A DNA stretch of 64,000 nt from Pontibacillus yanchengensis (GTDB lineage: Bacteria; Bacillota; Bacilli; Bacillales; BH030062), in the NCBI RefSeq assembly GCF_009856295.1, contig NZ_WMEU01000001.1, positions 620,001 to 684,000 on the forward strand, written 5' to 3'. The position numbers and the translations under genes were made by a program. How positions within the stretch are numbered: the first letter of the stretch is position 1; each line of letters opens with the position of its first letter. Below are positions 1-9,047 of the stretch, in pieces. The notes below the pieces were generated by a model, which saw only the letters and a program-made list of their open reading frames with translations, was not told the origin of the DNA and made no database searches.

Positions 1-393
1 CGTCAAACGTATCCCAATGATCTTGTAACACAATCTGAACAAAGGACATCTCAATACACTGCACAAATTGGAAAAGAATTAGAAAAGAAACAAATGATAT
101 TTACAAGCTATTGCAACTCGTATGAATCAAGGCCCTCATAATCCTGAAGTACAGCGCAATGTAACTAGATGACACCAATTTATTACAAATAACTTCTATG
201 ATTCCTCTCTTGACATCTTCAGAGGGTTAGCTGATTTGTAATAACAGATGAACGATTCATGAAAAACATTGATAAACACAAAGAAGGGCTAGCTGCCTTT
301 TTAAGTAAAGCGATGATTGTATATCATGATGACCAAAAAATATGTAAGAAAAAGCGAAACGCCTGGTCTCTTCTCGAAGTAGGCGACATGTAA
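1..393 (+). pseudogene. Decayed TipAS-domain gene (MerR/TipA-type regulator C-terminus), truncated at window edge
   Basis: Three reading frames in succession give pieces that together resemble the thiopeptide/antibiotic-binding TipAS domain found at the C-terminus of MerR-family TipA regulators. Bases 1-144 (frame 1) read RQTYPNDLV onward. Bases 113-173 (frame 2) read MNQGPHNPEVQRN, then hit an in-frame TGA where the family usually has Trp, and continue to SLDIFRGLADL. Bases 244-393 (frame 1) read DERFMKNIDKHKEGLAAFL and end at TAA. Frameshifts and several stops mean the gene is dead. The DNA-binding N-terminus would lie left of the window. The family assignment rests on remembered motif order and is fairly confident; no function can be expected. 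Confidence 0.72.
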
Positions 394-411
394 GTGCCAG
401 TTATGCTTTCT

Positions 412-450
412 TTAAAAGTAAAAAAAAGGACGTCTAATAAACAAACGTCC
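412..450 (-). terminator. Intrinsic terminator of the 48-residue ORF
   Basis: On the minus strand GGACGT, an 11-base loop and ACGTCC form a stem (428-450), followed immediately by a run of seven T. It lies 22 bases beyond the stop of the small minus-strand gene at 472-618. Confidence 0.8.
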
Positions 451-471
451 TTCTTCTCATTATGCATTGAC

Positions 472-618
472 TTACCCATCATCCATTGTACTTCTTTCTG
501 GGTGAATTGCTTTTTCAAGCTCTTCTTTTGCCATTACATTCTTCGTATCTTCCGCTTCGCTATATGGTCTGCCTTTTTGACTACCATTATGAGATTCATG
601 TTTCTTCTTTTTACTCAT
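472..618 (-). CDS. Small hydrophilic protein, 48 residues, unknown function
   Basis: The ORF begins at an ATG preceded by a strong AGGAGGGG ribosome site and ends before a clear intrinsic terminator, so it looks like a complete one-gene unit. The product is very polar: an N-terminal Lys run (MSKKKKHESHNG), a middle rich in Glu/Lys, and the tail IHPERSTMDDG. It has no membrane segment or signal peptide. Small charged proteins of this kind are common in Bacillaceae, and some are spore or stress proteins, but I do not recognise the family. The overlapping plus-strand and out-of-frame readings lack ribosome sites. Confidence 0.65.
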   Translation of the reverse strand: MSKKKKHESHNGSQKGRPYSEAEDTKNVMAKEELEKAIHPERSTMDDG

Positions 619-697
619 CTGTACCCCTCCTTATAATCAATAGTTTGTGCAGGGGCTGATTTTTTATCAACGGTAGGATGAAATTGTATAGATAACT

Positions 698-1177
698 TTA
701 ATTTTCTGGAGCTCTTCCTAACCCTTTTAAAAAGTGAAGCATCATAGTCACTCCCTGATTAATCTCTGGGTCCCTTAAAGCTTTAGCTAAATCCATAACG
801 GAGGTTTTCTCTTCCCTTTTACTTCCTTTCATTGCTCCTTCCATCCCTTGGTTCAAACGTGTTGATAATTCTTGAACCTTAGAAACATCGATTTCTCCTA
901 ACAAGAACATAAATCCACTTATATTTTCTAAGACATTAGAATAGCGCTCTTTATTCGCTTCTGTGACGATGTTTTCTATGGCATCTTCTTTGTGTTTCAC
1001 CAAAGCGGTAAGTGCTTCTAACATGCCCGCTTCATCCAATGCTCTAATTAACTCTATGGCCTTTTCTAATGATTCTCCGTTATCCGCAATTTCGTCCTCA
1101 AGCTTTTGTGCTTTTTTCGCACGTATCTGCTCCTGGTTCATTTCCATGCGTTTGATTTTAGTTATCGCTTTTGCCAT
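698..1177 (-). CDS. DUF1641 protein (YrhD-like), formate dehydrogenase accessory
   Basis: A 159-residue protein with the DUF1641 organisation: an N-terminal Lys-rich helix, a central helical region around [17 protein letters not shown], and a C-terminal [10 protein letters not shown] segment. B. subtilis YrhD, encoded next to the formate-dehydrogenase-like YrhE, is the model. The start is taken at the ATG at 1177, which has GAAGGTGA seven bases upstream; a GTG two codons earlier lacks spacing for a site. The gene overlaps the end of the upstream fdhF by 20 bases, which indicates translational coupling. The biochemical role of DUF1641 is unknown; a link to assembly or electron transfer of the molybdoenzyme is inferred only from the constant neighbourhood. 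Confidence 0.88.
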   Translation of the reverse strand: MAKAITKIKRMEMNQEQIRAKKAQKLEDEIADNGESLEKAIELIRALDEAGMLEALTALVKHKEDAIENIVTEANKERYSNVLENISGFMFLLGEIDVSKVQELSTRLNQGMEGAMKGSKREEKTSVMDLAKALRDPEINQGVTMMLHFLKGLGRAPEN

Positions 1178-4115
1178 GGTCACTCACCTTCTTTCCAGGA
1201 AAGATATAATCGTCACGTGCCCATTTTCTTTCAACATACACACCAATTTGAGGTTGGGGAGTTCCTCTTCGATGGTTATTGTACGGAATCGGACTTTTCC
1301 CTTTTTTCTTTAAAACATCCATTTTCACTGCAATTTCCTTATAAGCTGGTGTATTGGTATCTTTGTCTACACTGTTATCAGTTAAAAAGTTCACTGCAGA
1401 CTTACCATTATCATTTAGTGGTAAATATAGTTCCTTTCCTTTTACTCGATCGGTAATATGCACCTCAGTCGTTGCTACTCCTGCGTGAGATGTTAAACGT
1501 ACGAGGGCTCCTTCTTGCACACCACGTTCTTCAGCTAGTTCAGGTGATACTTCGACAAATGCATTTGGTGTTTTTCTAGTGATGCCAGGTGATTTATAAG
1601 TCATATTCCCTTCATGAAAATGCTCGAGCAACCGCCCATTGTTTACGTGCAAATCGAATTCTTCATTGGTTGAATAGTCCATTTGGTATGAAATCTCAAA
1701 GAACTTTGCCTTTCTATCTTCAAAGGGGAATCCTTCTGTAAACAATAACGGAGTATCTGATCCATCGGGCGCTACGGGCCATTGTAAGCTTTTATATCCT
1801 TCTAATCTTTTGTACGTAACCCCTGCGAACAAAGGTGTTAAGAAGGCCGCTTCATCCATAATTTGTTCAGGATGGTGATATCCCCAGTCATACCCGAATT
1901 TCTTGGCAAGTAAGGTTAAAATTTCCCAATCGGGTTTTGTTTCCTCTAACGGTTCCATCGCACGGTACAGACGCTGAATCCGTCTTTCTGTGTTCGTAAA
2001 TGTCCCTTCTTTTTCAAGACTGCTACATGCAGGTAACACCACATCAGCATACTCTGCTGTTTTCGTTAAAAATAAATCTTGCACCACAAAGAAATCCAGT
2101 TTCTCAAATGCTTTCGTAACGTAATTAATATTTGAATCCACGACACCGGTATCTTCTCCAAGTACAAACATGCCTTTTACATTTCCTTCATGTATGGCTT
2201 CAATCATTTGATGATTATCTTTTCCGACTTCGCTCGAAAGTTCAACTCCCCATAGATTTTCATAACGACCCCTTGCGTCATCATCAGTAATAAATTCATA
2301 ACCAGGTAAAAAATTCGGCATACTTCCAAAATCACTACATCCTTGCACATTGTTATGTCCTCGTAACGGATAAGCACCTGCACCATTTTTGCGGTAATTT
2401 CCTGTTGCAAGTAATAGATTGGATATAGCTGTACTCGTATCACTTCCTTGCTGGTGTTGCGTCACTCCCATTGCCCAACAAATAGTAACGGTCTCAGCTG
2501 AACTAATCGACTTTGCAATTTGCTTTAGCATATCTTCACTGAAACCAGTAACACCAGACGCATACTTTAACGTGAAAGTCTCTAGGCTTTGGTAATAGGA
2601 ATCAAAGCCATTTACCCACTCATGGATAAACGACTCATCGTGCCATCCCTGGTCAATAATATACTTCGTCACTGCCGATATCCAAACTAAATCAGAACCA
2701 GGATACGGACTGAAAAATTCATCTGCACGTCTAGCCATTTCATGCTTGCGTATATCGAATACAAATAGCTTTTGTCCAAATAACTTTTGTGATCTTTTTA
2801 TTCGAGAGGCTAATACCGGGTGTGATTCAGCAGTGTTTGAACCTATAGTAATAACAAGTTCTGCTGATGCAATATCATCAATAGATCCAGAATCACCACC
2901 GTGACCAACAGTACGAAACAAACCCTTTGTTGCAGGAGTTTGGCAGTAGCGGGAACAATTATCGATATTATTTGTTCCAATAACTTGCCGGGCAAACTTT
3001 TGCATGACAAAAGACTCTTCGTTTGTTGCTTTTGAAGAAGATATAAAGGCTAAGGAATCTGGTCCATCCTCTACTTTAAGTTTGGTCATCTCCTGTTCGA
3101 TACGATCTAATGCTGTATCCCAATCGACTTCTTTAAAATGGTCTCCCTCTCTTACAAGTGGTTTCGTTAAACGCTCATCACTATTGACGTAATCCCAACC
3201 AAACTTGCCTTTTACACAAGTAGAGATATCATTCGCAGGAGACCCTGGTTGCGGCTCAACCTTTAACACTTCACGTCCTTTTGTCCAAACGTCAAAGGAA
3301 CAACCTACCCCACAATAGGTGCACACTGTTTTGGTTTTATCGATTCGTTCCTCACGCATAGCAGCTTCAGTATCCGATACAGCTAATAAGGGCCCATAGC
3401 CTGACTCGGCTTTTTTTGTTAACTCAATCATGGAACGTAATAAGCCAGGTTTATGGTCTGTCATGTATCCAGCTTCACCTTCCATATTTGTTTCTATCAA
3501 TGCATTGCAAGGACATACCGTAACACATTGACCACAATTGACACAGGACGATTCATCAATAGGAACATCATTGTCCCAGATGACTCTAGGTTGCTGACGT
3601 TCCCAGTCTATTGTGAGTGTTTCATTTACTTGTACATCCTGGCATACCTCAACGCATCGGCCACACAAAATGCATTGATCTGGATCATATCTGTAAAAGG
3701 AACCAGATCGATCTACCTCATATGGTTTCGACTCAAAAGGTTTGCCTTGGTGTTCGACTCCATATTGAGCAACTGTATTATGTATCTCACAGGAGCCATT
3801 ATTGTAATCACACACAGTACAATATAACTCATGATTTTGCATGATGCGGTCTAATGCTTCTTTTTGTGCTTTAAATACTATTTCTTCCTCAGTCGATACG
3901 ACCATACCCGCTTCTACTTTTGTACTGCATGCCCGCTTGATTTCTCCATCAATAGCTACTATACATGTATCACATGTCTCAATAGGACCTAAAGATTCGT
4001 GATAACAAATTTGTGGCAAGTCTACATTCGCTTCATTTAATAACTTAATTAATGGCTGACCAGGTTCAGCTAACCATTCCTTTCCATTAACGTTCACAAC
4101 AGTATGATCCTTCAT
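1158..4115 (-). CDS. fdhF: Formate dehydrogenase-like molybdopterin oxidoreductase, alpha subunit (YrhE/YjgC type)
   Basis: A 985-residue cytosolic enzyme. In order it has a 2Fe-2S ferredoxin domain (C37, C48, C51, C63), a Cys-rich His-Cys segment (C99, C102, C109), two 4Fe-4S motifs (C148-C158 and C191-C201), then the molybdopterin oxidoreductase body with its own 4Fe-4S site (C265, C268, C272, C300) and a C-terminal molydopterin dinucleotide-binding domain. The molybdenum ligand is C391 in [10 protein letters not shown]; there is no selenocysteine. The next residue is Gln, whereas proven formate dehydrogenases have His. The start at 4115 has AAAGGAGG nine bases upstream; the longer reading lacks a site. 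It sits between fdhD and the DUF1641 gene in one minus-strand operon. The substrate is presumably formate, but this is inferred. Confidence 0.93.
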   Translation of the reverse strand: MKDHTVVNVNGKEWLAEPGQPLIKLLNEANVDLPQICYHESLGPIETCDTCIVAIDGEIKRACSTKVEAGMVVSTEEEIVFKAQKEALDRIMQNHELYCTVCDYNNGSCEIHNTVAQYGVEHQGKPFESKPYEVDRSGSFYRYDPDQCILCGRCVEVCQDVQVNETLTIDWERQQPRVIWDNDVPIDESSCVNCGQCVTVCPCNALIETNMEGEAGYMTDHKPGLLRSMIELTKKAESGYGPLLAVSDTEAAMREERIDKTKTVCTYCGVGCSFDVWTKGREVLKVEPQPGSPANDISTCVKGKFGWDYVNSDERLTKPLVREGDHFKEVDWDTALDRIEQEMTKLKVEDGPDSLAFISSSKATNEESFVMQKFARQVIGTNNIDNCSRYCQTPATKGLFRTVGHGGDSGSIDDIASAELVITIGSNTAESHPVLASRIKRSQKLFGQKLFVFDIRKHEMARRADEFFSPYPGSDLVWISAVTKYIIDQGWHDESFIHEWVNGFDSYYQSLETFTLKYASGVTGFSEDMLKQIAKSISSAETVTICWAMGVTQHQQGSDTSTAISNLLLATGNYRKNGAGAYPLRGHNNVQGCSDFGSMPNFLPGYEFITDDDARGRYENLWGVELSSEVGKDNHQMIEAIHEGNVKGMFVLGEDTGVVDSNINYVTKAFEKLDFFVVQDLFLTKTAEYADVVLPACSSLEKEGTFTNTERRIQRLYRAMEPLEETKPDWEILTLLAKKFGYDWGYHHPEQIMDEAAFLTPLFAGVTYKRLEGYKSLQWPVAPDGSDTPLLFTEGFPFEDRKAKFFEISYQMDYSTNEEFDLHVNNGRLLEHFHEGNMTYKSPGITRKTPNAFVEVSPELAEERGVQEGALVRLTSHAGVATTEVHITDRVKGKELYLPLNDNGKSAVNFLTDNSVDKDTNTPAYKEIAVKMDVLKKKGKSPIPYNNHRRGTPQPQIGVYVERKWARDDYIFPGKKVSDHGKSDN

Positions 4116-4128
4116 TTCATTTCCTCCT

Positions 4129-4941
4129 TTACCGGATGTCAATAAGAGGTGGTTCTTCCTGAATATAACTTTGACCCGTGTACACATTTAGTCGATTTTG
4201 TCGAATGAACCCTACTGTCGTGATGTTCAAGTCTTCAGCTAGTCTTAATGCTAGATCTGTTGGTGCGGAGGGTGAAAGCAATGTTCCTATTCCAATTTTT
4301 GAAACTTTAACCAGTACTTCTGATGAGATGCGACCGCTAAACACAATCTGCTTTTCACGTCTCGATATTTGATTTTTCAAAAGATATCCATACACTTTAT
4401 CTAGAGCGTTATGTCTGCCAATATCCACTGCTTTATACAACAGTTCATTTCTATTGGCAAGCGCTGCTTGGTGAACGCCACCTGTCCTCTTAAAATCTTC
4501 GGAATGCTGTTGGAATGTATCCATCAAGGTAAAAACTTGTTGTACAGAAAGGACATGTTTTTTCATAATCGTTTTTGCTGTCTTAACATCTTGATCAAAA
4601 TAAAATTCACGACTTTTCCCACAGCAAGAACCGATAAACCGTTTTGTCCTTCCATAAGACCTCTCAGGTAAATCAGTAAATAATTCCACGTATGCAAAAC
4701 CTGATTCTGAATCTAATTGTATATATTGAATATCTTCATAAGAGCGAATGAGTGCTTCGGATGCTAAAAAACCGATCACTAACTCTTCCAGTGCACTGGG
4801 AGAGCAAATCATCGTTGCGTACTCTTCCCCTTGAATAACAACCGTTAAAGCAAATTCAATAGCAATCTCATCTTCGATTTCCATATATGTACCTCGATGA
4901 TATTTTTGTATATTCCAGGAATCAACAATATTCTCGCCCAT
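4129..4941 (-). CDS. fdhD: Formate dehydrogenase accessory sulfurtransferase FdhD
   Basis: A 270-residue protein of full family length. FdhD moves sulfur from a cysteine desulfurase to the molybdenum cofactor before it is inserted into formate dehydrogenase. The reactive loop is visible as [11 protein letters not shown] (C106, C107), the Bacillus form of the CxxC-type loop. Further conserved stretches are [25 protein letters not shown] and [13 protein letters not shown]. It is the first gene of the fdhD-fdhF-DUF1641 operon; its stop lies 13 bases before the fdhF start, in a gap filled by the fdhF ribosome site. Its own start has only a weak GAGGGGG site. No FNR box of consensus form was found in the 125 bases upstream. 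Confidence 0.95.
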   Translation of the reverse strand: MGENIVDSWNIQKYHRGTYMEIEDEIAIEFALTVVIQGEEYATMICSPSALEELVIGFLASEALIRSYEDIQYIQLDSESGFAYVELFTDLPERSYGRTKRFIGSCCGKSREFYFDQDVKTAKTIMKKHVLSVQQVFTLMDTFQQHSEDFKRTGGVHQAALANRNELLYKAVDIGRHNALDKVYGYLLKNQISRREKQIVFSGRISSEVLVKVSKIGIGTLLSPSAPTDLALRLAEDLNITTVGFIRQNRLNVYTGQSYIQEEPPLIDIR

Positions 4942-5066
4942 ACTGTCTGCCCCCTCTTCATAAGATCGTACTATTCTATTCCTTTTTTTGATGTTGTGAA
5001 AACCTTTTCAATATTCGCTACCTAACAAAACATCAGGAAACGAATGATTGATCACAATTAAGTATT

Positions 5067-5098
5067 AAAAAAGACTTCTCGCTAAAGAAGTCTTTTTC
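5067..5098 (-). terminator. Terminator of the alpha/beta hydrolase gene
   Basis: AAAAAGACTTCT and its complement flank a five-base loop, giving a long A/T-flanked stem that can act in both directions. On the minus strand it follows the hydrolase stop by about 22 bases and precedes the promoter region of fdhD. Confidence 0.8.
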
Positions 5099-5120
5099 CT
5101 GTTATTTAGCTATTGAATTG

Positions 5121-6053
5121 TTATAACTTGTCACTAATGATTTGAAAGACGTCTCTACTAACATCATCTCCTTCATTAAATAGATGATGCTTACCTTGAT
5201 CGATTTGAATAATATCAGCATTCGGAAACTTTTTCTTCAAGAATTTCACGTTATAACCCCAATCGACGGTTTGATCTCGGTTACCTTGCAAAACGGTTAA
5301 CGTTTCATCACTTGGCTCAGCATGTTGAATACTTTTATTCCATTCTATCAATGCCTCTAACCACTTAATAGGTATGTGATTATGCTGTAGAGGATCTCGT
5401 TTAACAAACTTTAAATAACTTTTATCAGAAGAGTTTTTTCGATACCGTCGAAACACTTTGTTTAAAAATGGGTTCAATACATAGTACCCAGCAACGGTTA
5501 CCCACCAATAATTTGATCGAATAAGTGGCGCTAACACAATAACCTTTTCAAAAGGATGGGTTCGTTTTTTTAGAAGGTAATTTACAATGATGGCTCCACC
5601 AGTACTATGCCCTATCAAATAGTAAGGCCGAGGTAGTTGACTCTGAATTTTGTCTATAACAACTTTTAGCGTAATACCATAGTTTGTAAATTCTTTGGTG
5701 GATAACGTTTTCCCTCCTGAAAGACCATGGCCTTGTAAATCATACACAATCACTCGTTTTTGCTGATCTGTTAAATACTTAATAATCCGTTTTAAATGAC
5801 CGGCATGATCAAAGTAGCCATGTAGCAACAAGACCGTTACGTTCGCTTCTTTCGGGGCATGCATCTGAACCATAATTTTCTTTCCATTTGCTTGTACACT
5901 ACCAAAATGAAAATCGACATCTTGGAAATCAAGTCCATAATAATCCAAATACCTTTTAATGTTCTTCGTTGGCTGGACGGGTGTTGTAAAATCAACAGGA
6001 GTGTCCCATTCCCCTAATGCTGCTAATATTTGTTTAAACTCTATATGCTCCAT
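5121..6053 (-). CDS. Alpha/beta hydrolase (serine aminopeptidase S33 / monoacylglycerol lipase-like)
   Basis: A 310-residue soluble hydrolase. The oxyanion region LLLHGYFDHAGH (residues about 75-86), the strand-turn VYDLQGHGLSGG, the nucleophile elbow GHSTGG (S150), an acid candidate in LQGNRDQTVDW (about 258) and a His candidate in GKHHLFN (about 288) make up a complete catalytic triad. These features fit lysophospholipase/monoacylglycerol lipase-type enzymes (Hydrolase_4), with lipid ester or acyl substrates, but the substrate cannot be read from sequence. The start is the ATG at 6053, which has AGGTGA five bases upstream; the upstream GTG is inside that site. It is followed by its own terminator, so it is probably monocistronic or shares a promoter with the kinase gene 55 bases upstream. 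Confidence 0.9.
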   Translation of the reverse strand: MEHIEFKQILAALGEWDTPVDFTTPVQPTKNIKRYLDYYGLDFQDVDFHFGSVQANGKKIMVQMHAPKEANVTVLLLHGYFDHAGHLKRIIKYLTDQQKRVIVYDLQGHGLSGGKTLSTKEFTNYGITLKVVIDKIQSQLPRPYYLIGHSTGGAIIVNYLLKKRTHPFEKVIVLAPLIRSNYWWVTVAGYYVLNPFLNKVFRRYRKNSSDKSYLKFVKRDPLQHNHIPIKWLEALIEWNKSIQHAEPSDETLTVLQGNRDQTVDWGYNVKFLKKKFPNADIIQIDQGKHHLFNEGDDVSRDVFQIISDKL

Positions 6054-6108
6054 TTTCTTCACCTACAGTACGACATGGTTTACTAATAGCATGACCTAAT
6101 TTCTTCAA

Positions 6109-6648
6109 CTACATCCGTGCATTCCAATTACCTTTTAAGGACTCTAGAAATTGTTCCACTTCATATTCTGATGTCAAAACGAACACATTTTTATCATCTC
6201 GAACCTTAGCCAATGTTTCCTTGAGAGGTATAAGCTTATCCTCAGGGAATTTCCATACATATTTAATAAAAGTAGGATGTACTCGTTCAGGACAATCCTC
6301 TCCCATATCAGAACGAACTTTATTACGGTAGATTATCCTTCTTTTCAAGACTCTAAATAGGCAAAGCCATCTTGAGCGATCTAAAAGTATAACCGTATCT
6401 GCTGCATTGATACGAATATCTATTGTGCTTCTGTAATTACCATCAATAATCCACTTTTCTTGAGTGATTAACTGGTATTGGTTACGTTTAAGTTCTTCTC
6501 TTGAAGATTCTACCCATCCAGGATTCCAAAACAATACATCTAAATGATAAACAGGTATTTCTAACCGAGAAGCTAACCGTTTAGAAAACGTAGACTTTCC
6601 CGAACCAGGGGAACCAATCACAATAATTTTTCTCATCTCATGATTCAA
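6109..6648 (-). CDS. P-loop kinase, DNA topology modulation protein (FlaR)-like
   Basis: A 179-residue single-domain P-loop protein related to adenylate kinases. The Walker A motif GSPGSGKST is at residues 12-20, followed by YHLDVLFWNPGW and a DTVILLDRSRWLCLFRVLKRR segment that is typical of the group annotated as FlaR or topology modulation protein. These are probably small-molecule kinases; the historical name comes from one genetic study. The start is taken as TTG at 6648 because GGAAGGTGA lies six bases upstream; the ATG four codons later has no site. The 5' region is a CCTTCC-type pyrimidine tract (6659-6681) that supplies the ribosome site and separates this gene from divergent cidR. 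Confidence 0.85.
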   Translation of the reverse strand: MNHEMRKIIVIGSPGSGKSTFSKRLASRLEIPVYHLDVLFWNPGWVESSREELKRNQYQLITQEKWIIDGNYRSTIDIRINAADTVILLDRSRWLCLFRVLKRRIIYRNKVRSDMGEDCPERVHPTFIKYVWKFPEDKLIPLKETLAKVRDDKNVFVLTSEYEVEQFLESLKGNWNARM

Positions 6649-6724
6649 ATAAAGTCACCTTCCTTTCCTTCCTTCCTTCCATCTCATATAATAGAGTTCA
6701 TCAACAAAGGAAAGGTACAATACA

Positions 6725-7606
6725 ATGGATATACGTCATTTACAATATTTTCTAGAAGTTTCACAGCAACAAAGCTTTACAAAAGCTGCTCAGCATCTTA
6801 ACGTTTCTCAGCCTGCACTCAGTAAAATGATTCGAAATCTTGAAGAAAACCTTGAGGTTACGCTTCTCGATCGCTCAAACAAACAAATTCAACTTACAGA
6901 TGCAGGTCAAGCAGTCTTAGAACAGGCTCAACGAGTATTAGGTATGATGGAAGATCTAACCACGTCCCTTTATGATACCATTCATCTCCAAAAAGGGGCT
7001 ATATCATTTGGACTTCCTCCTCTGATAGGTACGCTTTTCTTTCCTGAGATTATTGCAAACTTCCGTCAAACCTATCCAGGTATCTCTATACAAATCACTG
7101 AATATGGTGCCAAAAAAATGGAGCAAAGTTTGATTGAGGGGCATGTAGAACTAGCTATCGCTGTTGCACCGGTCGATCAATCCATTTTTGAATCCATACC
7201 TTTTACAGAAGAAAAAATGAAAGTTGTCATACCTAACCATCATACTTTAGCAAGCTTAGAACGAATTGAACTAAAAGAATTATCAAAAGAGAAATTCATA
7301 TTATTTCAAGAGGACTTCGCCATGCATGACTTAGTAAGGAATCATTGTCTGGAAAAAGGGTTTATACCTCACATTGAATTAGAAAGCTCTCAGTGGGATT
7401 TCATTGTTGAGATGGTACGGGCAAATATGGGAATTGCTATTCTACCTGAATCTATTTGTGCAAAGATACATTCTAAGGATGTGAAAGATATTCCCCTAAC
7501 CAACCCTTCTATCCCATGGAAACTTGAACTTATTATAAAAAAAGATCGATACTTATCCTTTGCAACTCGAGAATTTATCCAATTTATAAAAGATTCTCGA
7601 TCATAA
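6725..7606 (+). CDS. cidR: LysR-family regulator of the cidAB locus
   Basis: A 293-residue LysR-type transcription factor. The N-terminal winged helix-turn-helix (about residues 1-60, with SFTKAAQHLNVSQPALSK) is followed by a periplasmic-binding-like effector domain (about 90-290). It sits directly upstream of cidA and cidB in the same orientation, the arrangement of staphylococcal cidR-cidAB and of B. subtilis ywbI-ywbH-ywbG. In those systems the regulator responds to acetate or other overflow metabolites and activates the holin-like pair. AAAGGAAAGG lies close upstream of the ATG. The assignment to cidR is by context plus family and is strong. Confidence 0.9.
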   Translation: MDIRHLQYFLEVSQQQSFTKAAQHLNVSQPALSKMIRNLEENLEVTLLDRSNKQIQLTDAGQAVLEQAQRVLGMMEDLTTSLYDTIHLQKGAISFGLPPLIGTLFFPEIIANFRQTYPGISIQITEYGAKKMEQSLIEGHVELAIAVAPVDQSIFESIPFTEEKMKVVIPNHHTLASLERIELKELSKEKFILFQEDFAMHDLVRNHCLEKGFIPHIELESSQWDFIVEMVRANMGIAILPESICAKIHSKDVKDIPLTNPSIPWKLELIIKKDRYLSFATREFIQFIKDSRS

Positions 7607-7722
7607 CTTTTGGTTATGGTTTAGATAATATATATGTATTTTTATTATGAATGTAATTGTATTATAGTTACGATAGAATCATTTTCCTTTTGAAAAATCC
7701 TAAATTTTAAAGTATTTCCGAG

Positions 7723-7758
7723 ATATGTAACTTACATATTAATAGATTATTCTACAAT
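7723..7758 (+). promoter_or_regulatory. Candidate CidR operator and cidA promoter
   Basis: ATATGTAA-C-TTACATAT (7723-7739) is a perfect 8-base inverted repeat of the T-N11-A kind bound by LysR proteins. It covers the -35 region (TTACAT, 7732-7737) of a promoter whose -10 is TACAAT (7753-7758); the spacing of 15 is short, as is common for activator-dependent promoters. The site placement fits activation of cidA by CidR. Confidence 0.5.
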
Positions 7759-7772
7759 AGATTCACTCGATA

Positions 7773-7797
7773 AAAAGAGCCGTAATGCGGCTCTTTT
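7773..7797 (+). terminator. Hairpin in the cidA leader (terminator of cidR or attenuator)
   Basis: AAAAGAGCCG, a TAATG loop and CGGCTCTTTT pair perfectly over ten bases. The hairpin ends only nine bases before the cidA Shine-Dalgarno sequence (7807-7814) and begins about eight bases after the start predicted from the TACAAT box. It could stop cidR read-through or attenuate cidAB. Confidence 0.6.
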
Positions 7798-7819
7798 CGT
7801 GTGTTCAGGAGGTGTAAGC

Positions 7820-8197
7820 ATTTACAAAAACATTGTCACTTTACTCGTTCAATTTATTCTTATTAACGTCTTCTTCTTTATCGGGCTTGCACTTCAGCAC
7901 TTAACTAACCTTCCTATTCCAGGAAGCATAATTGGATTAATTCTGTTATTCCTAGCATTGAAAACTGGTCTCGTTAAGCTTCACTGGATCGAACAAGCAG
8001 GTAAATGGTTACTAGCAGAGTTGTTGCTTTTCTTTATTCCTGCCGCCGTTGGTATCGTCCAATACCCTGACTTAGCAGGTTGGAATGGATTTCAACTATT
8101 GTTGGTTATCTTTATTAGTACCATTCTAGTTATGTGGGTGACGGGTATTGTAGCTGACCAACTAGCTAAACGAAGAAGGAAGGGGGAAACAGAATGA
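7820..8197 (+). CDS. cidA: Holin-like protein CidA/LrgA family
   Basis: A 125-residue membrane protein with four predicted hydrophobic segments and the family motif LPIPGSIIGL. CidA/LrgA proteins are holin-like and, with CidB/LrgB, influence murein hydrolase release, programmed lysis or pyruvate/acetate-linked transport. The start is unusual: the only ribosome site, AGGAGGTG (7807-7814), points to ATT at 7820 five bases later, giving IYKNIVTLLVQF. There is no ATG, GTG or TTG in frame at a proper distance; the GTG at 7799 lies upstream of the site. The end overlaps cidB by four bases (ATGA), so the two are translationally coupled. Confidence 0.88.
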   Translation: MYKNIVTLLVQFILINVFFFIGLALQHLTNLPIPGSIIGLILLFLALKTGLVKLHWIEQAGKWLLAELLLFFIPAAVGIVQYPDLAGWNGFQLLLVIFISTILVMWVTGIVADQLAKRRRKGETE

Positions 8198-8874
8198 CGT
8201 ATTTAGTTATCACCATTCTTATCTATATTATAAGTAAAAAGCTCTACCAAAAGTGGAAACATCCTTTATTAACACCTTTATTCGTGTCACCAACCGTATT
8301 AATTATAATGTTGTTGGTGCTGAATATCCCATTTGAACAATATAAACAAGGTACAGATGTAATTAGTTATTTCCTTGGACCTGCTACTGTTGCTTTTGCA
8401 ATTCCAATTTATAAACACTACGCATTAATTAAGAAATTTATTGTAGAGATTATTACAAGTATCACGGCTGGTTCGATTTTTGCTATTCTTTCATCCTTCT
8501 TTTTAGGTTATTTCATTCATTTAAGTGGCACGTTGATGACAAGTATTTTACCAAGATCTATAACGACGCCAATTGCGATTGAAGTATCTGAGGCAATCGG
8601 TGGTGTACCTGCACTGACTGCAGCATTTGTTGTCTGTACAGGTATCATTGGTTCGATTGTAGGTCCTTATGTCATTCGGTTTTCATCCATTCAATCACCT
8701 ATAGCTCGAGGGCTCTCATTTGGAATGGCCGCCCACGGAGCCGGAACATCTAAAGCATTTGAATTCGGTGACCAAGAAGGAACATTCTCTAGCCTAGCCA
8801 TGATCATCGCTGCTGGTATAACCCTCTTATGGGGAAACACCTGGGTTCCATCATTCCAGCACCTATTTATGTAA
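8194..8874 (+). CDS. cidB: CidB/LrgB family membrane protein
   Basis: A 226-residue polytopic membrane protein of normal LrgB-family length. The conserved core SITTPIAIEVSEAIGG (about residues 121-136) and the segment GMAAHGAGTSKAFE are hallmarks of the family. It is the obligate partner of the CidA-type holin-like protein and is encoded immediately downstream with an ATGA overlap. In B. subtilis the homologous pairs take part in lysis control or in pyruvate uptake (PftAB), so the exact role here is open. A bidirectional terminator follows. Confidence 0.93.
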   Translation: MTYLVITILIYIISKKLYQKWKHPLLTPLFVSPTVLIIMLLVLNIPFEQYKQGTDVISYFLGPATVAFAIPIYKHYALIKKFIVEIITSITAGSIFAILSSFFLGYFIHLSGTLMTSILPRSITTPIAIEVSEAIGGVPALTAAFVVCTGIIGSIVGPYVIRFSSIQSPIARGLSFGMAAHGAGTSKAFEFGDQEGTFSSLAMIIAAGITLLWGNTWVPSFQHLFM

Positions 8875-9004
8875 GAAAGCTAGTTCTTCCAAACTAACAC
8901 ACCCCCACTTTTATTGTACGGATTCATTATATCCGGATATCTCTTTTGATATTTGAACATCTAGCTCTATCCCCCCTTCCACTTCACGGGACTGATAGAT
9001 TAAG

Positions 9005-9044
9005 AAAAGAGCTAGAGATTTTTATAGAAATCGCTAGCTCTTTT
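9005..9044. terminator. Bidirectional terminator between cidB and the convergent unknown gene
   Basis: AAAAGAGCTAG (9005-9015) pairs with CTAGCTCTTTT (9034-9044), with a further short AGATTT/AAATCG pairing inside. A-run and T-run flank both sides, fitting two convergent genes. Confidence 0.85.
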
Positions 9045-9047
9045 CCT

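Noticed and set aside
1158..4187. Longer formate dehydrogenase reading starting at 4187
   Set aside because: It would overlap fdhD and has no ribosome site; the ATG at 4115 has AAAGGAGG.
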